IMG/VR virus record: IMGVR_UViG_3300013093_000004
Location: 1 to 54,866 of that record
Length of the DNA stretch: 54,866 bases
Origin: a virus
Strand: one strand, 5' to 3'
Position numbers and translations under genes: made by a program. The notes under the pieces are model-generated. The model saw nothing but the letters and a program-made list of their open reading frames with translations. It was not told the origin of the DNA and did not search any database. Positions 47,320 through 54,370 of this stretch are shown piece after piece (position 1 is the first letter of the stretch; each line of letters opens with the position of its first letter).

Positions 47320-47567
47320 TGCGTTGCGCCAATCTTGGAGGAACGCGCGTCCATTTGCCGCCGGCGCCGGGCGATCTCACGCTTGTGCTCGTGCGGATGG
47401 CCGGTGCGGCGGTTGATGCCGGCGGGAATGATTGAATCGCGGCCACGGGCATAGGCGCGCGGGCCAGGGCCAACAATGGACGGTGAAACCCGCAAAGCTG
47501 CGGCGGCGGCATCGGCGGCGGAAAGCGCAAGGCCGGCAAAGCTCATCGGCAAAAACAATTTTCTCAT
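47316..47567 (-). CDS. Small protein with signal-like N terminus
   Basis: 83 residues. The start (MRKLFLPMSFAGLALSAADA) resembles a signal peptide with a possible cut after AxA. The rest is basic and His/Arg-rich (GHPHEHKREIARRRRQ). It could be exported or membrane attached. An independent start is supported by the overlap with the next gene. It is in the left operon; function unknown. Confidence 0.55.
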   Translation of the reverse strand: MRKLFLPMSFAGLALSAADAAAAALRVSPSIVGPGPRAYARGRDSIIPAGINRRTGHPHEHKREIARRRRQMDARSSKIGATQ

Positions 47568-47608
47568 GATGGTCTTTCAAGACAAGGGTGCGATGGGACC
47601 AAAAGCGC

Positions 47609-47758
47609 TTATGACTGGCGCCCGAACAAACGGCGCCAGAACGACGCGCTGCGGCGGCGCTGCTGCTGGGCAAGCCATTCGCGCATGGGGATTGGGCGCG
47701 GTACCGGCGGGTGCGCCGATCCTTCGCGGGATGAACCGGAAACGCGGGCTGCGGTCAT
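47609..47758 (-). CDS. Small basic protein, 49 residues
   Basis: It starts at ATG 47758 (ATGA overlap with the membrane protein upstream). It is Pro/Arg/Ser-rich (HPPVPRPIPMREWLAQQQRR) and ends WRRLFGRQS. No motif beyond the strong basicity. The overlap makes translation plausible. The 41 bases to the next gene hold nothing obvious. Confidence 0.45.
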   Translation of the reverse strand: MTAARVSGSSREGSAHPPVPRPIPMREWLAQQQRRRSASFWRRLFGRQS

Positions 47759-47904
47759 TGCGGACCTCCGAGGGCGTAAGTTGTCCAGAAAATGAGCGCG
47801 ACGGCGAAAGCGATCAGCAGGCCCATGCCGATGATGCCAGCAACCGATGCGCAGACCAGGCCGGCATCGCGAGAGTCGGCCATGACGCGGCGGATGGCGT
47901 TCAT
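47755..47904 (-). CDS. Small single-span membrane protein
   Basis: 49 residues from ATG 47904, overlapping genes on both sides. A charged start (NAIRRVMADSRDAGL) precedes a 30-residue hydrophobic segment (CASVAGIIGMGLLIAFAVAL, then IFWTTYAL). It may sit in the inner membrane. No family is recognised; superinfection or membrane effects are possible but unsupported. Confidence 0.5.
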   Translation of the reverse strand: MNAIRRVMADSRDAGLVCASVAGIIGMGLLIAFAVALIFWTTYALGGPQ

Positions 47905-48248
47905 GACCGGCCCTCCGCCTTGGCAATGGCGGCACGGGCGGCGATGATCGCGGGGATCAGATCACCGCAGCCCGGAATATGACCGAGCAGCGCGGGGAGC
48001 TCACCGTCGGTAACGTTGGGCGATACCAGCGCGGCAACTATCTGGGTCGCCGCAGCCAGCAAGTCGGGCGCTGCGGCGGCCAATACGCCATCAGGCCGAT
48101 TGAATGACCCAAGCGGGCCGCATTGGACGCTGATTTTTACGCGGTCCAGCCCGTGTTCGGGCGAGATGACGTGATCGCGGATAGACCATGGCGGGGGTGT
48201 GCGCTGAGCGTTTGCCCGCACATCATCGATTGATTGCAGCCGGGTCAT
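47901..48248 (-). CDS. Hypothetical protein, 115 residues
   Basis: The second gene of the left operon, overlapping its neighbours. A polar N-terminal half (DVRANAQRTPPPWSIRDHVI) is followed by an Ala/Leu-rich helical part (LLAAATQIVAALVSPN) and a helical end (LIPAIIAARAAIAKAE). This is like the Ead/Ea22-type proteins of early phage operons in general shape, but without clear homology. Function unknown. Confidence 0.6.
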   Translation of the reverse strand: MTRLQSIDDVRANAQRTPPPWSIRDHVISPEHGLDRVKISVQCGPLGSFNRPDGVLAAAAPDLLAAATQIVAALVSPNVTDGELPALLGHIPGCGDLIPAIIAARAAIAKAEGRS

Positions 48249-48472
48249 GACGTGATCACCCGGGCGAGGCCCTTCAGCGTGTCGGGGCTGATGCCGATAT
48301 CGGCAAAAGCGGCCAGCATGCGGCCCTTTGCTTCAAAGTGGTGGGTCCGGTTGCCGCCGACGGTGCGGTAATGTTCGCCCACGGCGGCAATGATCGCCTC
48401 TGCCAACGGCGAAAGCGTCGCGGCTGGGCGCGATGGCGCCGGTGGCGTCGAAATGGATCGAGCGGGTTGCAT
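48245..48472 (-). CDS. First gene of the leftward operon, 75 residues
   Basis: It begins at ATG 48472 behind a strong GGAGGTGA, some 30 bases downstream of the pL start. The N terminus is Pro/Ser/Ala-rich. The rest is helical (LAEAIIAAVGEHYRTVGGNR, then GRMLAAFADIGISPDTLKGL). It would be the first protein made from pL after induction. No family is recognised. Confidence 0.65.
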   Translation of the reverse strand: MQPARSISTPPAPSRPAATLSPLAEAIIAAVGEHYRTVGGNRTHHFEAKGRMLAAFADIGISPDTLKGLARVITS

Positions 48473-48510
48473 CGGGTCACCTCCATCGCCGCGATTGCGG
48501 TGATGGGGTG

Positions 48511-48539
48511 AGATTACGATTACCGTAAAATTACGTCAA
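48511..48539 (-). promoter_or_regulatory. Leftward early promoter pL
   Basis: Read on the minus strand: TTGACG (48539-48534), a 17-base spacer, TAATCT (48516-48511). A repressor operator (48514-48528) fills the end of the spacer and contributes the TAA of the -10, and a second operator (48548-48562) lies just upstream of the -35. It drives the whole leftward operon. Confidence 0.75.
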
Positions 48540-48562
48540 GCCGGTTTTTACGGATTCCGTAA
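48514..48562. promoter_or_regulatory. Left operator pair (TTACG-N5-CGTAA)
   Basis: TTACGATTACCGTAA at 48514-48528 and TTACGGATTCCGTAA at 48548-48562 are perfect 5+5 palindromes with five-base centres, 34 bases apart. They match three sites between the repressor and cro genes. The right one runs to the last base before the stop codon of the exonuclease gene. Confidence 0.85.
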
Positions 48563-49426
48563 TTACAGGCCGACAGTAGCCGTCATGGCAAGAAAATCGG
48601 TTTCGGCGATGATGCGGACAGGGTGGCCGGCGGCTTGCATCGCCTCTGCCTTGCGGTGTTTCGAACTTTTGGCGTGGCCGGCCAGTTTCGACAGATCCTG
48701 ATCCCCGACCACCAGCATGGTGGTTCGTTCTGTCACCAGACTGTCGACAACAGCGCCCATGCGATGCGCCAGATCAGCGGCAGTGTTGCGCTGGAAAACC
48801 AGCTTTCCAGTGAACACCACGGTTTCACCGTGCAATGGACCTTCGTCGCCGGCTGGGCGTTTGACCGAGTTGCGATCTTGGGCCGTGATTGGATTGCGCT
48901 GGTGATTGATCCAGTCGGCGATCGTCAGACCGCTATCGCGAACGGCGTGCAGAAAAATGTGGCCTGCCGCGCGTGCATCGTGTTCGGCGTCATGGTGCTG
49001 AAACGCGAGGCCAAGGCGATCGGCCAGCGGGCGCAAGCCATAGCCCCGCTGCGCAACATCTGGCCAAGTTCGCCGCGCCACCTTTGCGCTGTCGATCCAG
49101 ATGCATTCAATCGAAGGCAATCCAGCGTGTGCGCAAGCCTGCTGAATCGATACGCGGTCAAAATGGGTGTGATGCACGACGATCGCGCCTTGCAGCGCAG
49201 AAGCCAAGCCAGTGTGATAGTCGGAGAAGATCGGCGCCTCTGCGACGGCGGCGGCATCGATCCCGTGGATCGAAACATTGACCGGGTCGAACCAGGTCTG
49301 CGGATCGATCAACCAATTGTGCGAACCCACCTCGTTGCCTGCTTCGTCGAATACGACCAACCCGATCTGGCAAATGCTGCCCATGAAAGCGTTGGCAGTT
49401 TCCACATCGAGCGCGACGAAGCCCAT
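48563..49426 (-). CDS. DEDDh 3'-5' exonuclease fused to a BRCT domain
   Basis: 287 residues from ATG 49426, overlapping the lipoprotein stop. The exonuclease part (1-165) has Asp7 and Glu9 in FVALDVETAN, Asp90 in HHTHFDRVS, and His145 and Asp150 in HHDAEHDARA, the full DEDDh set. The last 90 residues are a BRCT domain (GETVVFTGKLVFQRNTAADL, then MGAVVDSLVTERTTMLVVGD, and SSKHRKAEAMQAAG). This fusion occurs in bacterial epsilon-like exonucleases. Here it is third in the repressor operon, so it is likely made in the lysogen and could act on damaged or foreign DNA. Confidence 0.88.
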   Translation of the reverse strand: MGFVALDVETANAFMGSICQIGLVVFDEAGNEVGSHNWLIDPQTWFDPVNVSIHGIDAAAVAEAPIFSDYHTGLASALQGAIVVHHTHFDRVSIQQACAHAGLPSIECIWIDSAKVARRTWPDVAQRGYGLRPLADRLGLAFQHHDAEHDARAAGHIFLHAVRDSGLTIADWINHQRNPITAQDRNSVKRPAGDEGPLHGETVVFTGKLVFQRNTAADLAHRMGAVVDSLVTERTTMLVVGDQDLSKLAGHAKSSKHRKAEAMQAAGHPVRIIAETDFLAMTATVGL

Positions 49427-49791
49427 CAAATTCGCCCGGAACAATCGGCGATCGCGAAGCGCCCCGATGAATGACTGGCGCGTGCCAACCGGCCATCAAT
49501 CAAGATCTGGCATTCGATGTAATCTTCGTCGGCTTGATCGAGCTGCGCCGACAGGAACACCCGGTCGCCGCTGGTGACGATGTCATCCTGGGACCAGGGC
49601 AGAAAAACGCCAAGTTCGTCCATACCGCCCGATTTGTTGACCATGCGGACCTTGGCGATCTCGCTCGGCAAATCAGGATGCTCTTTTTTCCAATCCGGCG
49701 AACCGATCACGCGGTATGTGATTTTGTGCTGCGTCGGGCTGCAAGAGATGAGGGCAAGCGACAATCCGGCGAGTGCCAAGCCCGCGCGCAT
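49426..49791 (-). CDS. Lipoprotein with MmpS-like beta domain, in the repressor operon
   Basis: 121 residues from ATG 49791, one base after the repressor stop. A signal peptide ends in the lipobox LALISC (Cys17). The mature part has the pattern of the small MmpS-like beta domain: KITYRVIGSPDW, VRMVNKSGGM, LPWSQ, then YIECQILIDGRLAR and FAIADCSG, with a Cys pair that could form a disulfide. It would be attached to a membrane, facing the periplasm or the outside. Because it is transcribed with the repressor, it is a candidate lysogenic conversion or superinfection exclusion factor; this is inference. Confidence 0.75.
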   Translation of the reverse strand: MRAGLALAGLSLALISCSPTQHKITYRVIGSPDWKKEHPDLPSEIAKVRMVNKSGGMDELGVFLPWSQDDIVTSGDRVFLSAQLDQADEDYIECQILIDGRLARASHSSGRFAIADCSGRI

Positions 49792-49792
49792 G

Positions 49793-50398
49793 TCAAAGAC
49801 CCGCGCTGCTGCCATAGGCCACCACCCGGCCGACAACGGTGATCGGATGATCACCGATTACGATCGGCTGGTGCACCGGGTTGTGCGAATCCGGCGCAAA
49901 GCGCGCCGGTGATTCCTGGTACCGCTTCACGGTGCCCTCTCCGCCTCCATTCATGATCAGATAGACCCGGCCAGGGTAAAGATCGCGCTGATCAGGATCA
50001 ATGATCGCCCAGCAGCCGTGTGGCATGACACGATCCATGCTGTCGCCATAGACTTCGACCGCAAATGCTTGGTTTTCGCCTTTCACGCGCAATCTGGGGA
50101 TGTGATACACCGGCAACTCGACAGCTTCCTGCCATGATCCGGCGGCGGCGATACCGATGACCGGGACCATGACCACGTTCGACGGGTCTGCGTTTTCCTG
50201 TTCTGCCTCTCCCAAACCAAGGAATTCGGCCAGCACGTCCATTTCGTGCTGCTGAATCCGGCGGGTGCCCTTTTTGATTTCGGTGATGCGTGACGCCCCG
50301 ACGCCAAGGAAATCGGCGATCTGTTTGCCGGTGAAGCAACGCTTTTCCAACGCGGCCAGCAGCGCGCTGCGAATCTGATCATGCGTCACGATGGCCAT
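49793..50398 (-). CDS. cI: CI/LexA-like phage repressor (S24 peptidase)
   Basis: 201 residues from ATG 50398. Residues 7-60 are a Cro/CI-type HTH (FTGKQIADFLGVGASRITEI). The C-terminal S24 domain has Ser120 in VYGDSMDRVM and Lys158 in TVKRYQ, and the Ala86-Gly87 bond in IGIAAAGSW is the likely self-cleavage site. RecA-stimulated cleavage would induce the prophage. It probably binds the five TTACG-N5-CGTAA sites. It has no Shine-Dalgarno before the ATG; the transcript may be leaderless as with lambda cI. In-frame codons up to 50443 lie within the operators. Confidence 0.92.
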   Translation of the reverse strand: MAIVTHDQIRSALLAALEKRCFTGKQIADFLGVGASRITEIKKGTRRIQQHEMDVLAEFLGLGEAEQENADPSNVVMVPVIGIAAAGSWQEAVELPVYHIPRLRVKGENQAFAVEVYGDSMDRVMPHGCWAIIDPDQRDLYPGRVYLIMNGGGEGTVKRYQESPARFAPDSHNPVHQPIVIGDHPITVVGRVVAYGSSAGL

Positions 50399-50407
50399 GC
50401 CGGCACA

Positions 50408-50483
50408 TTGCGGAAATCGTAATGCAGATTCTATAACGAACATCGTAATAATCCGGGTTGCTTTGAATTTACGAATATCGTAA
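50408..50483. promoter_or_regulatory. Right operator triple between repressor and cro
   Basis: Sites: TTGCGGAAATCGTAA (50408-50422), TAACGAACATCGTAA (50434-50448) and TTACGAATATCGTAA (50469-50483). The third is a perfect 5+5 palindrome and the other two differ in one base of the left arm. The spacing of centres is 26 and 35. Binding would cover both pR and the repressor's own promoter. Confidence 0.85.
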
Positions 50484-50486
50484 TTC
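50458..50486 (+). promoter_or_regulatory. Rightward early promoter pR
   Basis: TTGCTT (50458-50463), 17 bases, TAATTC (50481-50486). The operator 50469-50483 occupies the spacer and gives the TAA of the -10 exactly as at pL. Transcription would start near 50493-50494, at the ATG of the cro-like gene. A second possible promoter is TTGCGG (50408-50413) with TATAAC (50432-50437), spacer 18. Confidence 0.6.
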
Positions 50487-50493
50487 AGCCGTC

Positions 50494-50814
50494 ATGATGA
50501 CTGCGACGCAAATTATCGAAGGGTTGGGCGGCACAGTGCAGGTCGCCAACGCGCTCGGTCTGGCGCCGACCACGGTTTCAAGCTGGAAGTCTGCGAATTC
50601 GATTCCGAAGTGGCGCATGCCTGGCATCGAGCAGCTGGCGCAGGAAAAAGGGTTTGCCCTCGGGTCGCAAGCCGAAGGGCGGGGCGGCGGTTCTGGCAAT
50701 AGCATTGGCACTGCCGATGCGGCCGCCGCCCCTGATGTTTCACCCCCGCCCCCATCCACGGGTGAAGCCGAAGCCGGGGGCGTGCTGCCGTGCGCCCCCG
50801 GCGGAGGCGTTTGA
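50494..50814 (+). CDS. Cro-like regulator
   Basis: 106 residues from ATG 50494 (a second ATG follows at once). Residues 3-45 form a YdaS/Cro-type HTH (ATQIIEGLGGTVQVANALGL, then APTTVSSWKSANSIPKWR). The C-terminal half is a Gly/Pro/Ala-rich tail. It is divergent from the repressor across the operators and opens the rightward early operon, as cro does. No Shine-Dalgarno lies before the start. It should compete for the same operators and shut off the repressor promoter. Confidence 0.82.
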   Translation: MMTATQIIEGLGGTVQVANALGLAPTTVSSWKSANSIPKWRMPGIEQLAQEKGFALGSQAEGRGGGSGNSIGTADAAAAPDVSPPPPSTGEAEAGGVLPCAPGGGV

Positions 50815-50817
50815 ACG

Positions 50818-50946
50818 ATGCGGGTGGCGCTCGAAATTCTGGGCGGCTGGTTTGCGCTGTCGTGCTTTTGCGCGCTGGTGTGGTGGCGGCTGAGCAAGAT
50901 CGTCGACGTGCATGCGGAACCTTCGGACGATGCGGGGGGCATGTGA
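50818..50946 (+). CDS. Small single-span membrane protein
   Basis: 42 residues from ATG 50818 (GGAGG eleven bases upstream, inside the end of the cro-like gene), ending in an ATGA overlap with the LexA-like gene. The hydrophobic segment GWFALSCFCALVWWRLSKIV is flanked by charged ends. Overlap and ribosome site support it. Role unknown. Confidence 0.6.
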   Translation: MRVALEILGGWFALSCFCALVWWRLSKIVDVHAEPSDDAGGM

Positions 50947-51260
50947 TGGATCAGGTTCACCCCTTCCCTTGCACGCGCCGGCAGATGGACCTGTTGCGCT
51001 TCATCGCCGGGTATACCGAGGCGCGCGGGTGTGCGCCGGATTTGCGCGAGATGGCCAATGCAATCGGCCTGGCGACGAAGGGCGGCGTTGTGCGCCTGCT
51101 GACAGGGCTTGAACAGCGAGGCCACGTTGCGCGCGGGCGTTACCGCGAACGCAGCACGGTGGTGCTGAGCAATCCGCCCCTTGCCCGCGCGCCCGACGGC
51201 GCGCCGCTTCATTTCATCCCGGTGGAGTTGCTTGGTTGTCATGGGGGTAGTGATGCCTGA
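50946..51260 (+). CDS. LexA-type winged-helix protein without peptidase domain
   Basis: 104 residues from ATG 50946. Residues 9-70 follow the LexA DNA-binding domain: CTRRQMDLLRFIAGYTEARG, CAPDLREMANAIGL, VVRLLTGLEQRGHVARGR. The C-terminal 35 residues have no Ser-Lys dyad, so it cannot cleave itself. It might bind SOS-box-like or phage sites and modulate the switch after induction. It lies second to third in the early operon. A frame beginning at 50790 crosses the neighbour and is rejected. Confidence 0.75.
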   Translation: MDQVHPFPCTRRQMDLLRFIAGYTEARGCAPDLREMANAIGLATKGGVVRLLTGLEQRGHVARGRYRERSTVVLSNPPLARAPDGAPLHFIPVELLGCHGGSDA

Positions 51261-51717
51261 TCGTTTGCGCCAAGTCCGCCCCGACAATCGATCCAAAATG
51301 GACGTGTCTGCCGCGCTGGCGGCTGGGTGGGCGCGGGTGATCAATGCGATCGGGCGCGGCGCGTTTGCCGATCGGCTGGATGTCGATGGCAAGACCGTTG
51401 GTCGCGCGCTGGCTGGGGATACGCTGCCCGAATTGCACACCGCGTTCAATTCGCTGCGGATCGATCCGACGGCGCTGGATGAATTGGCGGCGCTGTATGG
51501 CGTGGAGATCCGGCCGCGCAAAGCATGCCAGGGCAGCGACATGGCGATGATCGCCGGGTTGGCCCGGCTGGCCGCGCAATGGACCGATGTGATGGCCGAT
51601 GGCGTGCGCGACCACCGCGAGACGGTGGAACTGGCGCGCGCGCTGCGGCCGTTGATGCCGGGGATCAACGCGATCCTGGCCGAAGCTGACCGGCTGACCG
51701 GCGCGGTGGCGGCATGA
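51253..51717 (+). CDS. CII-like regulatory protein, tentative
   Basis: 154 residues from ATG 51253, overlapping the LexA-type gene by eight bases. The N-terminal half has an HTH-like region (AALAAGWARVINAIGRGAFA, DRLDVDGKTVGRALAGDT) reminiscent of phage CII/CP76-type regulators, and the C-terminal half is helical (IAGLARLAAQWTDVMADGVR), perhaps for oligomerisation. Order (cro, small genes, then this) agrees with cII in lambdoid phages. The family call is moderate. Confidence 0.6.
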   Translation: MPDRLRQVRPDNRSKMDVSAALAAGWARVINAIGRGAFADRLDVDGKTVGRALAGDTLPELHTAFNSLRIDPTALDELAALYGVEIRPRKACQGSDMAMIAGLARLAAQWTDVMADGVRDHRETVELARALRPLMPGINAILAEADRLTGAVAA

Positions 51718-51806
51718 ACAGCCAGCGCCACCAGACCGGGCCGCCCGAATAGCGCGCCACCTGCGCGCAAGCGCGGATCTTGACCCATCATTGTTGGAGA
51801 ATTCCG

Positions 51807-52235
51807 ATGACCGAGCAGCAGAGCGCTGACACCGGCAGATTACCTGCATTTGAAGAAGGCGCGGCTGACGGTCGCGCCCGTTATCCCGCCGTCACCACGC
51901 TGACCGATCTGATCCAGATGCTGAACGATGGAAAGTTCAACCAGGATTGCATCGACAAGCTGGGCGAATTTTCCGCCGACATGGAAGAGATGGGTTGCGA
52001 GACTGATCGCAAGGTCAAGGGCAAAATCGTCCTGACCATTGAGGTCGATCGGGAAACCGACGGCATCTATTTCTTCACCCCCTCGATCGACTTCAAGCTG
52101 CCCAAGGAAAAGGGCCAGCGCACGATCGGCTGGGTCACCTCGGACAACCGGTTCACGCCGAACAAGCCGCATCAGGGCAACCTGTTCGGGACCATCCGCG
52201 AAGTGGGCGGCGAGCGCACGGTGCGCGGCGCCTGA
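51807..52235 (+). CDS. Hypothetical protein upstream of DUF2303
   Basis: 142 residues with TTGGAG ahead of ATG 51807. A short disordered start is followed by TLTDLIQMLNDGKFNQDCID, KLGEFSADMEEMG and a beta part (KGKIVLTIEVDRETDGIYFF, TPSIDFKLP). It ends with DNRFTPNKPHQGNLF. A gene of this form is usually adjacent to DUF2303 in phages of this group. Function unknown. The 89 bases before it hold no gene. Confidence 0.7.
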   Translation: MTEQQSADTGRLPAFEEGAADGRARYPAVTTLTDLIQMLNDGKFNQDCIDKLGEFSADMEEMGCETDRKVKGKIVLTIEVDRETDGIYFFTPSIDFKLPKEKGQRTIGWVTSDNRFTPNKPHQGNLFGTIREVGGERTVRGA

Positions 52236-52266
52236 GCCCCTGCAAGTTCATGAAAGGTAACAGACC

Positions 52267-53214
52267 ATGACCGAGAAAAGCAGCGCCGCGAGTGTGCCGG
52301 CGATTGAAGGTGCGGGCCCGCTGATCCGCGAAGCGTTGGCAGCCGCGCGCGATCATTACCAGGGGACGGTTATCAGTTTGACCGATCCGCGCGATGGTAC
52401 GATCGGCACGGCGATCCTGACGCCCCACGGCGCGAAAGCGATTGATTTGCGCGAGCTCGATGCGTTTCGCGTCAAGCCGATCCACCGCGCCGGCACGGCC
52501 AAGCACACGCGGCTGGACAGCTTCATTGCCCACGTCAATCGATTCAAGGCGCCGAACAGCGCGGTGTTTGCGATCGACAATGCTGCGAGCCCCAAGCTCA
52601 CCGCGGTGTTCGATTATCACCCGGAAGGCCCCGACATCGTCGATGCTCGTTTTGGGGCGCATCGCGCGGTGTACGAATTTCCGCTGTCCGAAGAATGGAA
52701 GGCGTGGTCGAAGGCGAACGGGACGGTCATGTCGATGGCCGATTTTGCGGCATTTCTGGAAGACCACATCGTTGACGTGGTGGCCGATGCGAAGCCGGCA
52801 AGTGCAGCTGCGATGGACTTCATCGCCAAAGTTGGCGGGGACATCGCGGGGCCTTCAAAGCTTATCGAGATCGCTCGAACGCTGCAGGTGAATGAAGCTT
52901 CGACGCTGCGCGAAGCGCGCAATCTTTCGACCGGTGAAACCGAGGTCGTGTTCAATTCAACCCATCTGGATGCCGCCGGCAATAAGCTGGTTGTGCCCAA
53001 TCTGTTCATGATTTGCATTCCGGTGTTCGCCCGGTCGCCCGATTATTGGCAGATTTTGGCGCGGTTCCGGTATCGCAAATCGGGCGAAGGCATCCGCTTC
53101 TGGTTTGAGTTGTGGCGGATCGACCTGGTCTTCGAAGAAGCGTTCGAAGGCGCTTGCAAGGCTGTGGTCGAGCAGACCGGCCTGCCGATGTTTGTCGGCA
53201 CCGCAGAGGTCTGA
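52267..53214 (+). CDS. DUF2303 (YfdQ-like) protein
   Basis: 315 residues. The DUF2303 signature can be followed through: HTRLDSFIAHVNRFKAPNSA, VFAIDNAASPKLTAVFDYHP, EFPLSEEWKAWSKANG, MSMADFAAFLEDHI, and the C-terminal IPVFARSPDYWQILARFRYR. The family is abundant in early operons of tailed phages and prophages (E. coli YfdQ). Its function is not established. It starts behind GAAAGGTAACAGACC. Its place among replication and recombination genes suggests a DNA-related role. Confidence 0.85.
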   Translation: MTEKSSAASVPAIEGAGPLIREALAAARDHYQGTVISLTDPRDGTIGTAILTPHGAKAIDLRELDAFRVKPIHRAGTAKHTRLDSFIAHVNRFKAPNSAVFAIDNAASPKLTAVFDYHPEGPDIVDARFGAHRAVYEFPLSEEWKAWSKANGTVMSMADFAAFLEDHIVDVVADAKPASAAAMDFIAKVGGDIAGPSKLIEIARTLQVNEASTLREARNLSTGETEVVFNSTHLDAAGNKLVVPNLFMICIPVFARSPDYWQILARFRYRKSGEGIRFWFELWRIDLVFEEAFEGACKAVVEQTGLPMFVGTAEV

Positions 53215-53217
53215 CCC

Positions 53218-53571
53218 GTGGCGCCGTCGTTGATCGCGCTGATCGTTCTGACCGTTGCGCTGGCGATGGGCAGTGGTGCGGCGTTTGTCGTTGCCTGGGT
53301 GGCACAGCGGCGCGCGCAGATGGCGGAAAACGCGGCATTGGAGGCGCGCACGCGCGCAGCCATGCTGGAATCCGCATTGCATGATCAGCGGCGGCGCAAA
53401 TCCGACGCGGTGTCGCGCGGAAATCGCACGCGCGCGGCGAAGCAGGCGGCGCTGCGCAAAGAGCGGCTGGCCGAATTGCAGGATGCGGTCGCGCTGAAGC
53501 GTGCCGGCGGGCAGCACAGCCTGCCGCTGGAACCGGCCCGGCCGGCTGGCGGTGAGGCCAGTGCAGCATGA
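53218..53571 (+). CDS. Membrane-anchored coiled-coil protein
   Basis: 117 residues from GTG 53218, three bases after DUF2303. An N-terminal membrane segment (ALIVLTVALAMGSGAAFVVA, then WVAQ) is followed by a very basic coiled coil (RRAQMAENAALEARTRAAML) and a Gly/Pro-rich tail. It overlaps the next gene by ATGA. It might tether something at the membrane. I recognise no family. Confidence 0.65.
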   Translation: MAPSLIALIVLTVALAMGSGAAFVVAWVAQRRAQMAENAALEARTRAAMLESALHDQRRRKSDAVSRGNRTRAAKQAALRKERLAELQDAVALKRAGGQHSLPLEPARPAGGEASAA

Positions 53572-53882
53572 GCGTGGAACAGCGGCGGCGGCAGATCGAC
53601 GTGTTGCGGGCGTGGTTGCAGCGGCAACTGGGCGACGATGCAGTGATCTATCACCAGAACAGCGCGACGCCGTTGCCCAAGGCAAGCGAAGCGGAGCGGT
53701 TTTCGATCACCGTGCCGGTCGCGGATTCGATCGGGCTGGTGTGGTTGCGCCGCTGGACCGGGCCGGTGCGATCACGGGCGATGGTGCTGATCGTCGTGGC
53801 GATCGAGCCGGAAGGGGTGTTGCGCACGCATGGCCGGACGGCGCGGCGCGACATCGTGGTCCATTATCGAGAGGCGGTATGA
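53568..53882 (+). CDS. Hypothetical protein, 104 residues
   Basis: It overlaps its neighbours on both sides. An N-terminal helix (EQRRRQIDVLRAWLQRQLGD) leads to a beta part (RFSITVPVADSIGLVWLRRW, then MVLIVVAIEPEGVL). No catalytic residues could be placed. It directly precedes the VRR-NUC nuclease and may accompany it. Confidence 0.65.
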   Translation: MSVEQRRRQIDVLRAWLQRQLGDDAVIYHQNSATPLPKASEAERFSITVPVADSIGLVWLRRWTGPVRSRAMVLIVVAIEPEGVLRTHGRTARRDIVVHYREAV

Positions 53883-54370
53883 TGGCGGAATCGATGATCG
53901 CATCGCGCGAAAGTCCGCAGCGATTGGAAAGTTCAGCGCGCACGCCGGGGTTTCTGATCCGGCTGATGCAGCACCATCCGTTGCCGGCACGCACGCGGCT
54001 GGGGCCAGAAGATGGCGCGGCATACCAATTCGCCCAAGATCTTCGCGCGGCGACGATGGAGCGGCGGCTGCGCGCGGTGTGGACGCACCCGGCGAACGAG
54101 CTGGCGGGATTGCCCAAGGATACGCCGCGGCGGTTTTTGCTGCGCGCGGCGATTGCGCGGGCGTTGGGCCTGATCACCGGCACGAGCGATTACCTGTTCC
54201 TGTGGGACGCCGGATCGATGGTGATCGAGTTCAAGAGCGACACCGGCCGGCTGACAGCGGAACAGCGCGATTTTCGCGATTGGTGCGCGGCGGCGGGTGT
54301 GCCGTTTCATGTGGTGCGCAGCAGCGGCGAAGGATTGGCCCTGCTGCGCGCGGCTGGGGTGCTGTCATGA
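53879..54370 (+). CDS. VRR-NUC domain nuclease
   Basis: 163 residues from ATG 53879 (second ATG 53882). The C-terminal 75 residues are a VRR-NUC domain of the PD-(D/E)xK type: ALGLITGTSDYLFLWDAGSM, VIEFKSDTGRLTAEQRDF, then GVPFHVVRSSGEGLALL. The Asp of TSDY, Glu-x-Lys of IEFKS and the Gln of EQRDF are the active-site set. Phage members can resolve branched DNA or cleave host DNA. The frame extends to 53501 but that part belongs to other genes. Confidence 0.85.
   Translation: MMAESMIASRESPQRLESSARTPGFLIRLMQHHPLPARTRLGPEDGAAYQFAQDLRAATMERRLRAVWTHPANELAGLPKDTPRRFLLRAAIARALGLITGTSDYLFLWDAGSMVIEFKSDTGRLTAEQRDFRDWCAAAGVPFHVVRSSGEGLALLRAAGVLS

Noticed and set aside
50469-51791. 440-residue minus-strand open frame over the early genes
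   Set aside because: It is antisense to cro-like, LexA-type and CII-like genes with clear HTH motifs, would begin in the CII-like region and run through pR, and has low-complexity Ser/Ala/Pro sequence.
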